DNA of 64,000 nucleotides from Cupriavidus sp. U2 (GTDB lineage: Bacteria; Pseudomonadota; Gammaproteobacteria; Burkholderiales; Burkholderiaceae). The notes under the pieces are model-generated. The model ran no database searches and had not been told where the DNA came from. It saw only the letters and a program-made list of their open reading frames with translations. A program made the translations under genes and the position numbers. Below, piece after piece: positions 1 to 8,275 of the stretch (its first letter is position 1; each line of letters begins with the position of its first letter). Location of the stretch: NCBI RefSeq assembly GCF_009663685.2, contig NZ_RCOG02000007.1, positions 1 to 64,000 on the forward strand. Direction: 5' to 3'.

Positions 1-1
1 T

Positions 2-299
2 CGCCAGTTGATGGCGCAGGCGGCCTGGGCGCGCGAACTCGATCCGGATCGCCTGAGCTTCATGCACGCCGTGCGCGTGATCAAGCGCAAGATGCCGCAA
101 GCTGCGGCCGTTTCCCCCTGAGCGTTTGCCTGCCTGGCGCGAGGCCCTGCTGGCCGAGATCGCGCGCGGGCGCTGCGTGAGCAGTCGTGGGCGCCTGAAC
201 CCGCGCGGCGTCAAGCGCAAGATGAGCAACTTCAATGTTCGGCATCGCGGCGCAGCGCTCCATTTGCGGCATCAGCCAGTGCCGGTGCTTCGTATCTGA
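2..299 (+). pseudogene. IS4-family transposase, C-terminal remnant with frameshift
   Basis: The frame open from position 2 encodes the end of a DDE transposase (RQLMAQAAWARELDPDRLSF) and stops at 119-121. The frame beginning at 117 continues the same protein (PERLPAWREALLAEIARG) to a stop at 297-299. One extra base near position 113 explains the shift. These segments match the usual C-terminus of IS4-group transposases found in Burkholderiales and Xanthomonas. The 5' part lies outside the window, so only a dead remnant is certain. It marks the left edge of the accessory segment. Confidence 0.75.
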
Positions 300-332
300 A
301 CAGTATTTGGCCTAGCCGGCTCTCCTGGCCCT

Positions 333-638
333 TTGCACATCGCAGTGGGGCTGTATGCGGTGAACGACCGCGCTGCGCTGTCGCTGATCGAATCGAAGAC
401 CGGCGACCTCTACGAGACCTTTACTAGCAACGTCCCCAGCGAAACGCTTGCGGACAATGAGGTGGTTGTCGGCCTGTGGCGCCTGCCAATGTCCACAGTG
501 GTGGCATTGCTCGATTCGGATTGCTTCGAACCGGTTCGCACGCTTGCCGTAGGCAACGCCCGTGGTGCCGTCTGGCGCATCACTTCAATTGATCTCCTAC
601 AGGCAATCCACGACGCGAAAACGGCGGTGCTTGCATAA
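333..638 (+). CDS. hypothetical protein, possibly 5'-truncated
   Basis: This frame of 101 codons opens with TTG at 333, only 34 bases after the transposase remnant. It has no clear ribosome binding site, so the true start may have been lost to the insertion sequence. The protein is soluble and acidic, with no signal peptide, membrane segment or motif that I recognise. Codon use is normal for the neighbourhood, and the next gene follows in the same direction after a leader hairpin. I cannot assign a function. The reading frame is probably real, but the start is uncertain. Confidence 0.45.
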   Translation: MHIAVGLYAVNDRAALSLIESKTGDLYETFTSNVPSETLADNEVVVGLWRLPMSTVVALLDSDCFEPVRTLAVGNARGAVWRITSIDLLQAIHDAKTAVLA

Positions 639-657
639 GCCATCCCTTCCAACCCTC

Positions 658-688
658 TCGGGGCATGTCCCCGAAGGGGCATGCTCCG
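658..688 (+). promoter_or_regulatory. leader hairpin upstream of the 703 gene
   Basis: An imperfect long stem is visible here. Its outer arms CGGGGCATG and CATGCTCCG pair with one G-T wobble around an inner CCCC-GAA-GGGG stem. It ends just before the GGAG at 692-695 that serves the start at 703. There is no T-run, so it looks like a translation or RNA-stability element more than a terminator. Similar hairpins precede most other genes in this segment. Confidence 0.5.
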
Positions 689-702
689 TATCGGAGCCAT
701 CC

Positions 703-2253
703 ATGTACGTTATTCACATCGGCCAGCGTGCCGAGCATCGCACGACGCTCGCCGGCGTGCTGCAGTACCTGAACGACGATCGCGACGGCAAGGCCGTGCC
801 GCGCGTCGAAGACATCGCAGTGCGCCACGTGGAACGCGGCGCGATCCCTGTCGAACGACTTACCGGCGGCAATTTTGCCGTGCGGCCGGTCGGTACCCGT
901 CGAGCGATCCTTTCCATGATCCTCGATGAGGTCGATCGCTTCATCGTTCGTGTGGGGGGCAAGACCCTGCGTCCGCACGAGATGAGCCGGGCCGCGTGGG
1001 GCGCCGTGGTGGCCGCCGGCCGCCTGGCGTATTTTCCTGCTGAAGCCATCGACATGTCCCAGGACGATACAGGACCGTTGTTCCAGACAGCGGATCTATT
1101 CGAAGAGCAGGGGTCTTTCGACATTGCCGACTACATTTGCGGGGAGTTCATCCGCCGGTTCGGCTATGGCACCAATGGGCCGTTGTATCACCCGACTGCG
1201 CCTCCCAACTGCCGTCACGAAGTCCATGTGGCCTACGCGCTGATGCGTGGCGAGAAGGTGCGCGAATGCATCATTAATACCTATCGCGAAAATCCTCACC
1301 ATGCCCGCTCTGAGTTCTGGATGCGCCCGTTGATCGAAGTGCCGGCGCTGCGCGGGGCCTTGTCGCCCAGCGTGCTGCAGGCGCTCTGCCAGACAATGCG
1401 TGGCGAGAAGCTGGAGATCACGACGTACAACGTCGGAAAGCTGATCGCCGCGCTACGGGATGTGCCGAGCGACGGGCACTATGTGCACGTCGATGATGCG
1501 CTGTTTGCGGCCGGCATCCTGCTGCCGCGGACCATGCCAACGCCCAAGCCTCTGGAGGGAGAGAACGCCCAGCCAGCAACGAAGCTGGCGGCGCGAATCC
1601 GCACCCTGGTTTGCCAGCGGCAATATCAGGCATCGGTGGATAGGGCCGCAGAAGAGCGCGAAGCCTTCAGTATCAGCCAGCGCGAGTTTGACCGGCGGAC
1701 ACGGGCGGCTGCAATCGGACGTGACACGTATGGCTACGAGTGGCCCAATCGGGTAGCTCTGGCCGTCATGGAGCGCAACGTCGCGGCTGTACTGCAGATC
1801 TTCGATGGTCCCAAAGACTGGAACACCGAATCCAAGCGCGCACTGCGCGAGGAGTACGGCGTCGACGTCTTGCAATGCACGGCTGCCGAACGGCGCCGGC
1901 GGTTGTTCGAGTTGTGCGGATTCTCTGACGCCGAGCAGGCGGAGTGGGAGGCCCAGGAAGCCACCGCCAAGGCGCGCAAGCGTGCAGATAGCGCGGTGGC
2001 CGAAGCGAAGTCGCGCGCCGAGGGCACGACCTACCGAATCGAAACCGGTCAGGCCATGAACGGACGCGAGTATGTCGACTTCTGCATCAATGCAGGCTTC
2101 TCGAAGCTCGTCGACGAGAGGCGGGGCAGCGTGAGGCGCTACTGGATTCACGATCCCGTGAAGCGCATCTCGCGGCCGCTGCGCGCCAAGGACGGTACGT
2201 TGGACTATGCGCGTGCACGCCTGACGCAAAGCTTCCCTGAGGCGATTGCTTGA
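703..2253 (+). CDS. hypothetical protein of the accessory segment, 516 aa
   Basis: I chose the ATG at 703 because GGAG lies 7 bases upstream and the hairpin leader ends just before it. Longer in-frame starts would run through that leader. The protein is soluble, with no signal or membrane segment. Its last third has an Ala/Glu/Arg-rich helical stretch, probably a short coiled coil, followed by a compact C-terminal region rich in Tyr and basic residues. I do not recognise the family. Its position, ahead of a DUF932 gene and near recombination genes, suggests a plasmid or island housekeeping role. That is inference only. A strong terminator follows directly. Confidence 0.75.
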   Translation: MYVIHIGQRAEHRTTLAGVLQYLNDDRDGKAVPRVEDIAVRHVERGAIPVERLTGGNFAVRPVGTRRAILSMILDEVDRFIVRVGGKTLRPHEMSRAAWGAVVAAGRLAYFPAEAIDMSQDDTGPLFQTADLFEEQGSFDIADYICGEFIRRFGYGTNGPLYHPTAPPNCRHEVHVAYALMRGEKVRECIINTYRENPHHARSEFWMRPLIEVPALRGALSPSVLQALCQTMRGEKLEITTYNVGKLIAALRDVPSDGHYVHVDDALFAAGILLPRTMPTPKPLEGENAQPATKLAARIRTLVCQRQYQASVDRAAEEREAFSISQREFDRRTRAAAIGRDTYGYEWPNRVALAVMERNVAAVLQIFDGPKDWNTESKRALREEYGVDVLQCTAAERRRRLFELCGFSDAEQAEWEAQEATAKARKRADSAVAEAKSRAEGTTYRIETGQAMNGREYVDFCINAGFSKLVDERRGSVRRYWIHDPVKRISRPLRAKDGTLDYARARLTQSFPEAIA

Positions 2254-2257
2254 TTCG

Positions 2258-2294
2258 CTCCCCCCTCGGCCATCACGGCTGGGGGGGAGTTTTA
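2258..2294 (+). terminator. rho-independent terminator
   Basis: The stem CTCCCCCC (2258-2265) pairs with GGGGGGAG (2282-2289), closes a 16-base loop and is followed by TTTT. It lies 5 bases after the stop codon of the 703-2253 gene. Confidence 0.8.
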
Positions 2295-2712
2295 TCAAAT
2301 CAGCTATTCAAATGTCGAGCTTTCGACGGCTGCACCATAGCGCTTTCACGATACCTTACCGACAGAGCTCTGTTTGCACTGAAAGACGTTCAGTCCAAAC
2401 CGAGTTTTACCCGCGTCTTCGACGCATCGACCCAAACGCCGGCATGCCGGCCATCTCTTGAAACCGCCCGCAGGGACCGCTCCCTGATGGGACGGCTCCG
2501 TGGGCATCACCACGATTCCGATGTACCTCACCTTGCTGTAGCCACGCGGCGCGTTGTCATTCATCGCCGCCGGCGGTTGATGGCGAGCGTCTCTCTGGCG
2601 ACCGTGCTTCCAGCCCGGCCGTCGTCTTTTCTCCCTGTTCTATCCCTTTATTCCATTTGCGAACGAAAGCGCTCGCTCTCGTTCGCGTTATTCCATTCCA
2701 AGGAGCAATCCC
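2295..2712 (+). promoter_or_regulatory. long leader or intergenic region with a repeated box
   Basis: No gene is supported in these roughly 420 bases. The region holds a 30-base box at 2404-2433 with a GCGTC-TTC-GACGC stem, which recurs at 9874-9903 with a different loop. A second stem at 2659-2687 (arms GCGAACGA and TCGTTCGC) lies just upstream of the AAGGAG that serves the start at 2713. The region probably contains the promoter and an RNA leader for the DUF932 gene. Confidence 0.45.
2404..2433 (+). repeat. conserved intergenic box, copy 1
   Basis: This 30-base box starts GTTTTACCC and contains the stem GCGTC/GACGC with loop TTC. It matches 9874-9903 at 27 of 30 positions. The three differences fall exactly in the loop, so the stem itself is conserved. 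Both copies lie in long non-coding stretches upstream of plus-strand genes. It could be a protein-binding site or a structured RNA. Confidence 0.6.
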
Positions 2713-3684
2713 ATGTCCCATCTCGTTCAAACCATGGCTTACGTCGGCGCAACCCCCTGGCACGGCCTGGGCAACAGGCTGGCCGAGCATCAGCCGCTCG
2801 AAGTCTGGGCCGAAGCCGCAGGCATGAACTGGCGCATCGAGGAGACCGACGTGATGTTCCGCGTTGGCACGCATGACCTCGATCCGATCAAGTCGTTCCC
2901 TGAGCAGAAGGTGCTGTACCGCTCGGATAGCAAGAAGCCGCTATCGACCGTCTCGAAGAAGTACCAGGTCGTCCAGCCGGCCGAGATCCTAGAATTTTAT
3001 CGGGACCTTGTTCAGATGGGCGGCTACCAGCTGGAAACGGCTGGGGTACTGAAAGAGGGCCGCAAGCTCTGGGCGCTCGCGCGCACGGGACAGTCGACCA
3101 CACTCAAGGGCGGTGACGAGGTCCGCGGCTACCTGCTGCTGGCCACGGCCTGCGACGGCACGCTGGCCACCACGGCACAGTTCACCTCGGTACGCGTGGT
3201 GTGCAACAACACGCTGCAGATCGCGCTGGGCCGCAACCGCGGCGCCGTCAAGGTCCCGCACCGTAGCCAGTTCGATCCGCGCGCGGTGAAGGAAGAGCTC
3301 GGCATTGCCATCTCGTCGTGGGATGGCTTCATGGCCAACATGCACCAACTGGCGGACCGCAAGGTAAGCCAGGCCGAGACCGAGCGGTTCTTCCAACGTC
3401 TCTTCACCTACTCGACTGCCAAGCCCTCGGACAATCCCAAGATGAACGAGCGCGGCCTCAAGGCAGTGCTCAATCTTTTCGAAGGTAACGGCCGTGGTGC
3501 AACGCTTGAATCGGCCGCAGGCACCGCCTGGGGACTCGTGAACAGCGTGACGGAGTATGTCGATCACCAGCAGCGTGCACGCAATCCGGGTAACCGTCTG
3601 GATTCGGCGTGGTTCGGCGCCGGCGCAATTCTCAAGCAGCGCGCTTGGGATGCGGCTCTCGAACTTGCAACTGACGCGGCCTGA
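2713..3684 (+). CDS. DUF932 (TIGR03299-like) phage/plasmid protein
   Basis: The start at 2713 has AAGGAG 7 bases upstream. The N-terminus, with 'AYVGATPWHGLGNRL' near residue 11, is the hallmark of the DUF932 phage/plasmid-like family. Its members are about 300-350 residues long, which fits the 323 found here. The 'VRVVCNNTLQIAL' segment in the middle also fits. DUF932 proteins are common on conjugative plasmids, ICEs and phages and have no firmly established biochemical function. They often sit near recombination genes, as here with SbcCD-like genes. The family call is secure and the role is open. Confidence 0.88.
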   Translation: MSHLVQTMAYVGATPWHGLGNRLAEHQPLEVWAEAAGMNWRIEETDVMFRVGTHDLDPIKSFPEQKVLYRSDSKKPLSTVSKKYQVVQPAEILEFYRDLVQMGGYQLETAGVLKEGRKLWALARTGQSTTLKGGDEVRGYLLLATACDGTLATTAQFTSVRVVCNNTLQIALGRNRGAVKVPHRSQFDPRAVKEELGIAISSWDGFMANMHQLADRKVSQAETERFFQRLFTYSTAKPSDNPKMNERGLKAVLNLFEGNGRGATLESAAGTAWGLVNSVTEYVDHQQRARNPGNRLDSAWFGAGAILKQRAWDAALELATDAA

Positions 3685-3779
3685 GACCACCGGTCTGGAG
3701 CCTCCTTTCCACTAAACCTGCCTCAAGCGATCCGCTCCAATGCCGTTGTCTGGTACTGGAGTGGTCGTTTCAGGTCTGA

Positions 3780-3808
3780 AGCCCCGGCTAAACCCCGGGG
3801 CTTTTTTC
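3780..3808 (+). terminator. rho-independent terminator
   Basis: AGCCCCGG pairs with CCGGGGCT around a short A-rich loop and is followed by a T-run at 3802-3807. It closes the DUF932 transcript and also lies upstream of the next plus-strand gene. Confidence 0.8.
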
Positions 3809-3960
3809 TTTTGCTCGTTGCAATGGTCTCTATCGATTTCTATTCTCGTTACCCGCGATGGCTATTTCGCGGAGTGGACGCAGATGCCGCGAAGCTCCGC
3901 GGCAAGTCTGCATGCCGGAGTACGACCGGGACTAGTGCGCAGCGAGTCCTGGAGCGACTC

Positions 3961-4335
3961 ATGCAACAACAGCCCACTGACGTGGCGCGTTTTAGCAAGG
4001 AGCAGTTCACCGCCTTGTTTATGAAGTGGCAGAGCGAAACCCGCGACCAGCACACGAGCCTCAGCTACGACAGCTGGATGGATATCCGATTTTTGCAAGG
4101 TCCGTCCGCTACCGCCGCATTTAGGCATGGCTCACTTGTTTTCGACCTGATACATGGACTTCTGTATGAGGCTCGAGGCAAGGAACGCGAACAGAGGATA
4201 TTCCGTGTTCAGTTGGCTGAAGGCTTTCCCTACGTCTCCTTCAGGGATCCTGCGAATGCCATAGACTTTCCCTGGGTCACGTTTCCCGGGGTCTTCACGC
4301 AAGCAGAGCTGATGAGCCTGCGGCGCGTCTACTAG
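3961..4335 (+). CDS. hypothetical protein, 124 aa
   Basis: The ATG at 3961 has GGAG 6 bases upstream, so I prefer it. The frame is open back to about 3811 and an ATG at 3823 would give 170 residues, but that one has no ribosome binding site. The protein is soluble and has no motif that I can name. A bidirectional terminator follows within a few bases, separating it from the convergent bactofilin operon. The function is unknown and the start is a judgement. Confidence 0.55.
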   Translation: MQQQPTDVARFSKEQFTALFMKWQSETRDQHTSLSYDSWMDIRFLQGPSATAAFRHGSLVFDLIHGLLYEARGKEREQRIFRVQLAEGFPYVSFRDPANAIDFPWVTFPGVFTQAELMSLRRVY

Positions 4336-4337
4336 CA

Positions 4338-4366
4338 AAAAGGCCCGGCAAATTGCCGGGCCTTTT
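4338..4366. terminator. bidirectional terminator between convergent genes
   Basis: The near-perfect inverted repeat AAAAGGCCCGGCA / TGCCGGGCCTTTT has an A-run on one side and a T-run on the other. It can therefore end both the plus-strand gene stopping at 4335 and the minus-strand operon stopping at 4436. Confidence 0.85.
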
Positions 4367-4435
4367 GTCTTTGAAAGAGTGGCCTCACACCGTAGCTTTC
4401 GTAGTTTTTAAGAGGAACATGTTCCTCTCTCCGCT

Positions 4436-4846
4436 TCAAGCCACTGTGCTCGCTTCTTCATCTTGCTCAACGTGGATCGTGTCGGACCCCTCCGTATGGG
4501 GGGGGATGTAGCCCACCGCTTGCACACGCGAGATGGAGCTACCTTCGAGCGAGACGTTCTCCCCGAGCCGAATCGTCCCGGCGTAGAAGATCTTTCCTTT
4601 GACCCGTCCGTTGATCACGAGCGAAGTCCGTCCGACCACATCGCCTTCAACGGTGCCATCAATCACAACATGGTCGCCGTCGACGTTGCCGTGCACGACG
4701 CCACCACGACCGATGTGTAGCAGCCCGTGACTGGCACTCACGTTGCCTGTGACAAGGGCCAGGCAGGTGAAGCCGTGATCGGCGGTGATGTCGCCGTGAA
4801 TGCTCATCCCGGCGCGCAGGACACTAAAGATTGGAGAAGTAGTCAT
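4436..4846 (-). CDS. bactofilin-family cytoskeletal protein
   Basis: The 136-residue protein shows the regular short beta-strand pattern of bactofilins (DUF583). Glycine-bounded rungs such as 'GGVVHGNVDGDHVVIDG' and 'TVEGDVVGRTSLVINGRV' form a right-handed beta-helix, with flexible ends. Bactofilins polymerise without nucleotide and often bind membranes or anchor wall enzymes. Here the gene is last in a minus-strand operon, 5 bases after a single-pass membrane protein that could be its membrane partner. Finding it in an accessory segment is unusual, since characterised bactofilins are chromosomal shape or motility genes. The family call is strong and the role is unknown. Confidence 0.85.
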   Translation of the reverse strand: MTTSPIFSVLRAGMSIHGDITADHGFTCLALVTGNVSASHGLLHIGRGGVVHGNVDGDHVVIDGTVEGDVVGRTSLVINGRVKGKIFYAGTIRLGENVSLEGSSISRVQAVGYIPPHTEGSDTIHVEQDEEASTVA

Positions 4847-4851
4847 CGTCT

Positions 4852-5475
4852 CTAGAACATCTTGATGTCGTGGGTCGGCGCAGCTTGCTGAGCAGTGGAA
4901 CGTGTAGCTTGCGCGGGCGCGGCTGCGGCGGACTTCGCTGGGGCAGCTGCCAAGGGAGCCGACGTGATCGGTCTTGCCGACGTAACGGCCGACGCGGGCG
5001 CCTTGGCCGGTTCCTGCTTCGGCAGCGAAATCTTTGCGCTGTCAGCAGACACGGCAGAGGCGGCGGGCACCGTGGCGAGGGCAGTCGGTGTCACCTCAGG
5101 CCTTTCGGTCCGCGCTGGCCATTCGTGGCCCACCGCAACGGGAGCAGCCGGTTCGGATGCGGCCGGCAGGGCATTAGCTGCCGCGACCGTCGGGACTGCT
5201 TCGTTGGTTTGCGCGTGCGCTTCGCGCTTGCCGAGTGAGCTGCCAATGAGGAACATCGCTGCGGCACCCACTACAAAGACTACGGACCACAGTACGCGAG
5301 GGTTCCGGTTCCACTTCTCTCCAAAGGCGTGAGAGATAGGCTCAGCTGGGGCAGCGACAGGGCCTCCGAGGCTGAGTGGTGCGCCTCCCGTCAGCACGCT
5401 GGGCGGAGAAATGTCGATGGTCAGGGCAGGTTGGGCGTAGTGAGCATGCAGTTGCTCGATTTCACGCATGTCCAT
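4852..5475 (-). CDS. single-pass membrane protein with Ala/Pro-rich periplasmic domain
   Basis: I chose the ATG at 5475 because GGAG lies about 8 bases upstream. The frame is open for 34 codons further, inside the preceding gene. The protein has a cytoplasmic N-terminus of about 65 residues, one hydrophobic helix (VLWSVVFVVGAAAMFLIGS) and a long, low-complexity Ala/Pro/Ser-rich tail of about 115 residues, probably periplasmic. Bitopic proteins with such tails often span to the cell wall. It sits between a gene of possible conjugation-related family and the bactofilin, so a membrane anchor for bactofilin filaments is a reasonable guess. I recognise no named family. Confidence 0.7.
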   Translation of the reverse strand: MDMREIEQLHAHYAQPALTIDISPPSVLTGGAPLSLGGPVAAPAEPISHAFGEKWNRNPRVLWSVVFVVGAAAMFLIGSSLGKREAHAQTNEAVPTVAAANALPAASEPAAPVAVGHEWPARTERPEVTPTALATVPAASAVSADSAKISLPKQEPAKAPASAVTSARPITSAPLAAAPAKSAAAAPAQATRSTAQQAAPTHDIKMF

Positions 5476-5479
5476 GGGT

Positions 5480-6028
5480 TTAGCTCCGCGGGGAATTGAG
5501 AAGAGTGCCGTCCTGGTTGAACCGGTCAGTGTCCGGGATGCAGATCTGGTGAATGGCATTGATCCGCTTGCCGGCAATCTGCGTTGTAGTCTCGCGCTGG
5601 CTACCGGTGATAGAGCCGCAGTTAAGGCTATAGAGCGTGTCGGCGAAGATCTTGTCGTACTGCATCAGCAGGCGCAGTAGGCGCCCGGCGAACGAATGGC
5701 TTACCTGGACTTCCTTTTCCTCGTAGAAGAGGGGAATTTCGATCTTCTCGGTATCAGCGATCCACTCCAGTGCGCTGGAGAACCAGGTCTCTGCCTCGCG
5801 GAAGGCTTCGTCGAGCGCCTTGACCTTGCCGCCTCGTGCGACGACGAACTTCGAGGAACAAAAGTAAAAATGTGCGTCCAGAAAGTCGCGTGCGAACTTC
5901 GAGCAGTAGGCGTGGTGGGTTGCAGATGCCGTTGCCGGTGTTAGTCGACTTAGGCGTTCCTCGCTGTTCAGGCGCTCGATGGGCCTGAGCCCGGTACCGG
6001 GCTTCTTGGGTGGGTCCTGTTCGGCCAT
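5480..6028 (-). CDS. hypothetical protein, faintly like AcaB/PFL_4669-type ICE proteins
   Basis: This first confident gene of the minus-strand bactofilin operon encodes 182 residues. The N-terminal 30 residues are basic and disordered. Then come a helical region ('HHAYCSKFARDFLDAHFYF') and a C-terminal half containing 'EIPLFYEEKEVQVSHSFAGRLLRLLMQYDKIF'-like strands and helices. That layout recalls the DUF1845/AcaB and PFL_4669 families found on ICEs and IncC plasmids. I base this on general pattern only and would not assign function from it. The stop overlaps the region upstream of the membrane-protein start, which indicates co-transcription. Confidence 0.6.
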   Translation of the reverse strand: MAEQDPPKKPGTGLRPIERLNSEERLSRLTPATASATHHAYCSKFARDFLDAHFYFCSSKFVVARGGKVKALDEAFREAETWFSSALEWIADTEKIEIPLFYEEKEVQVSHSFAGRLLRLLMQYDKIFADTLYSLNCGSITGSQRETTTQIAGKRINAIHQICIPDTDRFNQDGTLLNSPRS

Positions 6029-6052
6029 TTGTCCATGTTTTGGAATGCTCTC

Positions 6053-6394
6053 TCACTCGGAATTGTCGGACAAGAACGGACACGCAGTGACTTCGAAAGA
6101 TATGCAAAATTGCCGAGCATTCGTCAGTTTTGAAAGAAAGTCCTGTGCCACAATGCTTTCACACCTAGCGTCACTGACGCATCGATCCTGACTCCCTAGC
6201 GAGTCCATCTGTTGAATCAAGTCGTGCTTCCGTGCACGCGCCGACTGGTTGGCTACCAGTGTGGATACTTCTTGTGCTAAGTGTTTTCGCCAAACACTTC
6301 CCCTCATCAGCTCGTAATACGCGTTCTCGCTGTGCCTCTTCATGAGCGCACGCTGAACACCGTTCGAGCCTGGGACCATGTGGAGCTCTCTCAA
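6053..6394 (-). CDS. possible small hypothetical protein
   Basis: A frame of up to 113 codons ends 24 bases before the start of the 5480-6028 gene, on the same strand. Methionines at 6379 and 6343 are alternative starts, and none has a good ribosome binding site. The region is lower in GC than its neighbours. The product is charged and soluble with no known motif. Its placement at the head of the bactofilin operon is the only support, and it may simply be the 5' leader of that operon. Confidence 0.3.
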   Translation of the reverse strand: MRELHMVPGSNGVQRALMKRHSENAYYELMRGSVWRKHLAQEVSTLVANQSARARKHDLIQQMDSLGSQDRCVSDARCESIVAQDFLSKLTNARQFCISFEVTACPFLSDNSE

Positions 6395-6558
6395 AGGCCC
6401 CTCCTAGGCAGAACGGCAGACGTCGAGCCGATCCGTGAACCTGCGGCCGAACCTGTGGGTTCGCGAAAAGGGTTGTTGTGCAGCGTGACCATGCTGCACG
6501 AGGGCGACTTTACGTCCTCAACATAGAGTAGCGCGCAATCGTGCGCCGCTCCCTCGAT

Positions 6559-6643
6559 GCCACGCCCCCGGAAGGGGCGTGGCGTTGCAGGTTCCTGCCT
6601 AACAAAGCTCGCTGCCGGCGCAAACCGGGGCGGGCTTTTTTTG
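6559..6643 (+). promoter_or_regulatory. tandem hairpins upstream of the 6679 gene, second one terminator-like
   Basis: A perfect 10-bp stem (GCCACGCCCC, loop CGGAA, GGGGCGTGGC) lies at 6559-6583. A second imperfect GC-rich stem at 6605-6636 is followed by seven T residues. The start codon at 6679 follows within 40 bases. The arrangement resembles a transcription attenuator, or a terminator of an upstream transcript followed by a new promoter. No leader peptide with regulatory codons is obvious. Confidence 0.5.
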
Positions 6644-6678
6644 TTTCTGGTGAGAGACCTCGATTCCAGGAGCAACTC

Positions 6679-6990
6679 ATGCACCACCAGAACGCCGAGA
6701 TTTCCGCCGCGATTGCGGCAACGCTGGATCTGCGCCGTCCGCAGTACAAGGACATGCCGCAGGCCTGGCGTACTTTGTGCGAGGCGGCTCACGTCGCCAG
6801 TCTTCCGGAAGCCGCGCGAGTGGCCTTCCTCAATTCAGTAACGACCCAGCGCGGGGCAGACATAGCCTTGCGCCTTCGGGAGCATGCTGCGTCCATCCGG
6901 GCCAACGTCGTTCGTTTCCTTGATAGGAGAAAGAGCGAATGCATGCACCCATCACATACAGCGAGCCCGGCGGACGCCGAAGCCTGCTAG
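6679..6990 (+). CDS. hypothetical protein, 103 aa
   Basis: The ATG at 6679 follows an AGGAG-type site by about 6 bases. The frame is open further upstream but would run through the leader hairpins. The small, mostly helical protein has no signal or membrane segment and no motif I recognise. Its last 52 bases overlap the start region of the next gene at 6939, so the two are translationally coupled if that start is right. The function is unknown. It may work with the directionality-factor-like protein downstream. Confidence 0.65.
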   Translation: MHHQNAEISAAIAATLDLRRPQYKDMPQAWRTLCEAAHVASLPEAARVAFLNSVTTQRGADIALRLREHAASIRANVVRFLDRRKSECMHPSHTASPADAEAC

Positions 6991-8261
6991 AAGAGCGGCC
7001 CATGCGGCCGCCTGTCATAGGTAAGATCCGCCCGGGCATTAAGGTCCTGACCAACGCCGCGCGAGGCAATCCTAAGGCCGTTGCGCTCCACGACGCGCTG
7101 CTCGCGCAGGGAAAGTCGTTCGAGCATATCGGGACGGAAATCCATCGCGTGACCGGCATCAAGAACGCGCTCTATCCCAAGAACGTGCCGTGGTTCACCT
7201 GTCGAGGCTCGGATTTTGCAAATCCAGCAGTGGCTGACCACATCGTTCAACGCTACGGCGAGGATCGCCGTGATGGCAATGGACACCGGCTGTGGCGTTT
7301 TCCAGTGATCTTCGCGTTCGACGATTGGCTGAGCAATATGCCCCACCAACTGGTCGCATGGACGCAGAGCGGTCGGCAATACTTTTCCGAGTATGGTCCC
7401 GACGGCAAGCGCTACTGCAAGATGTATGCACCGCCTGAGCGCAACGCGCGGGCCGACCGCGCCAAGCGGACGTGGGGCGGGCGTACAGTAATCCTGCGCC
7501 AGGATGACGATATTCCGGACGGCCTCTGCGATCCCCAGTACTGCCCGCAGTACCAGAACGGCGGTTGTAACCTTTCGGCGAGCTTCTACTTCGCCGTGCC
7601 CAACATCTCGGGCCTTGGTCTCATCGAGATGCCTACGACGTCGATCTATGTCCTGCAGAAGGCACACGCCGCGATGCAGACCATTGCGTTGACCCGCGGC
7701 AGGCTTGTGGGCGTCAAGTTCTGGATGTCAAAGCAGGAGATGGAGATCAGCCGCATCGACGACGGTGGCAAGGCAGTGCGCCAGATGCAGTGGCTGATCA
7801 CGCTCGATGCAGACATCGATATCGCTGCGCTGCTCGATGGTTCGGACCGTCGCCCGCCGGCATTGGAGATGGCAGAACAGGCTGTCTCCATGCTGGAAGG
7901 CGAAAGGGACATGTCGCCGCCAGAGCACGGCCAGTCCGATGACTCTACCGTTGAAGCTGAGCAGCCCGGACCATCGGCAACTGGCGGTGGTCAGGCCGAT
8001 GCCTCGGCGCCCGCGTCCAGTACAGAGGCGGGTAACCAGGACCTGGAGAGAGAATATCTCGATCTTGTGCAGCGTCTTGGGCTCAACAGCGAGGATGGCA
8101 GCCGCCAGCTGAAGGCTTTCGCAACGGCGGCCTTCGGGCGCGGTTGGTCCAAGCGCGATCAGGATGTGCGACGGTTCTTGGATGAACTGCGCACCGCCCT
8201 CGGTAACCCTATGGCTTTCCGTGAGCAAGTGGCAGCCATTGCCGCCGACGTCGCCACGTAA
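6939..8261 (+). CDS. recombination-directionality-factor-like protein (phiC31 gp3-like pattern)
   Basis: The ATG at 6939 has AGGAG 9 bases upstream. An alternative ATG at 7002 begins just after the preceding stop. The first 240 residues follow the layout of the large phiC31 gp3-like RDF family. They begin with a 'GKIRPGIKVL' strand, continue with a central region around 'FDDWL' and 'YGPDGKRYCKMY', and then show a Cys cluster (GLCDPQYCPQYQNGGC) followed by 'SGLGLIEMPTTSIY'. In phages such proteins bind serine integrases and switch them to excision. The remaining 170 residues are an acidic linker and a helical domain not seen in gp3. No integrase is in the window. The family call is by pattern and needs a profile search. 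Confidence 0.6.
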   Translation: MHAPITYSEPGGRRSLLEERPMRPPVIGKIRPGIKVLTNAARGNPKAVALHDALLAQGKSFEHIGTEIHRVTGIKNALYPKNVPWFTCRGSDFANPAVADHIVQRYGEDRRDGNGHRLWRFPVIFAFDDWLSNMPHQLVAWTQSGRQYFSEYGPDGKRYCKMYAPPERNARADRAKRTWGGRTVILRQDDDIPDGLCDPQYCPQYQNGGCNLSASFYFAVPNISGLGLIEMPTTSIYVLQKAHAAMQTIALTRGRLVGVKFWMSKQEMEISRIDDGGKAVRQMQWLITLDADIDIAALLDGSDRRPPALEMAEQAVSMLEGERDMSPPEHGQSDDSTVEAEQPGPSATGGGQADASAPASSTEAGNQDLEREYLDLVQRLGLNSEDGSRQLKAFATAAFGRGWSKRDQDVRRFLDELRTALGNPMAFREQVAAIAADVAT

Positions 8262-8275
8262 CATCGCCAGCCTTG

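Noticed and set aside
1453-2298. Long minus-strand frame antisense to the 703-2253 gene
   Set aside because: It mirrors the codon structure of the plus-strand gene, as is common in high-GC DNA, and it has no start signal of its own.
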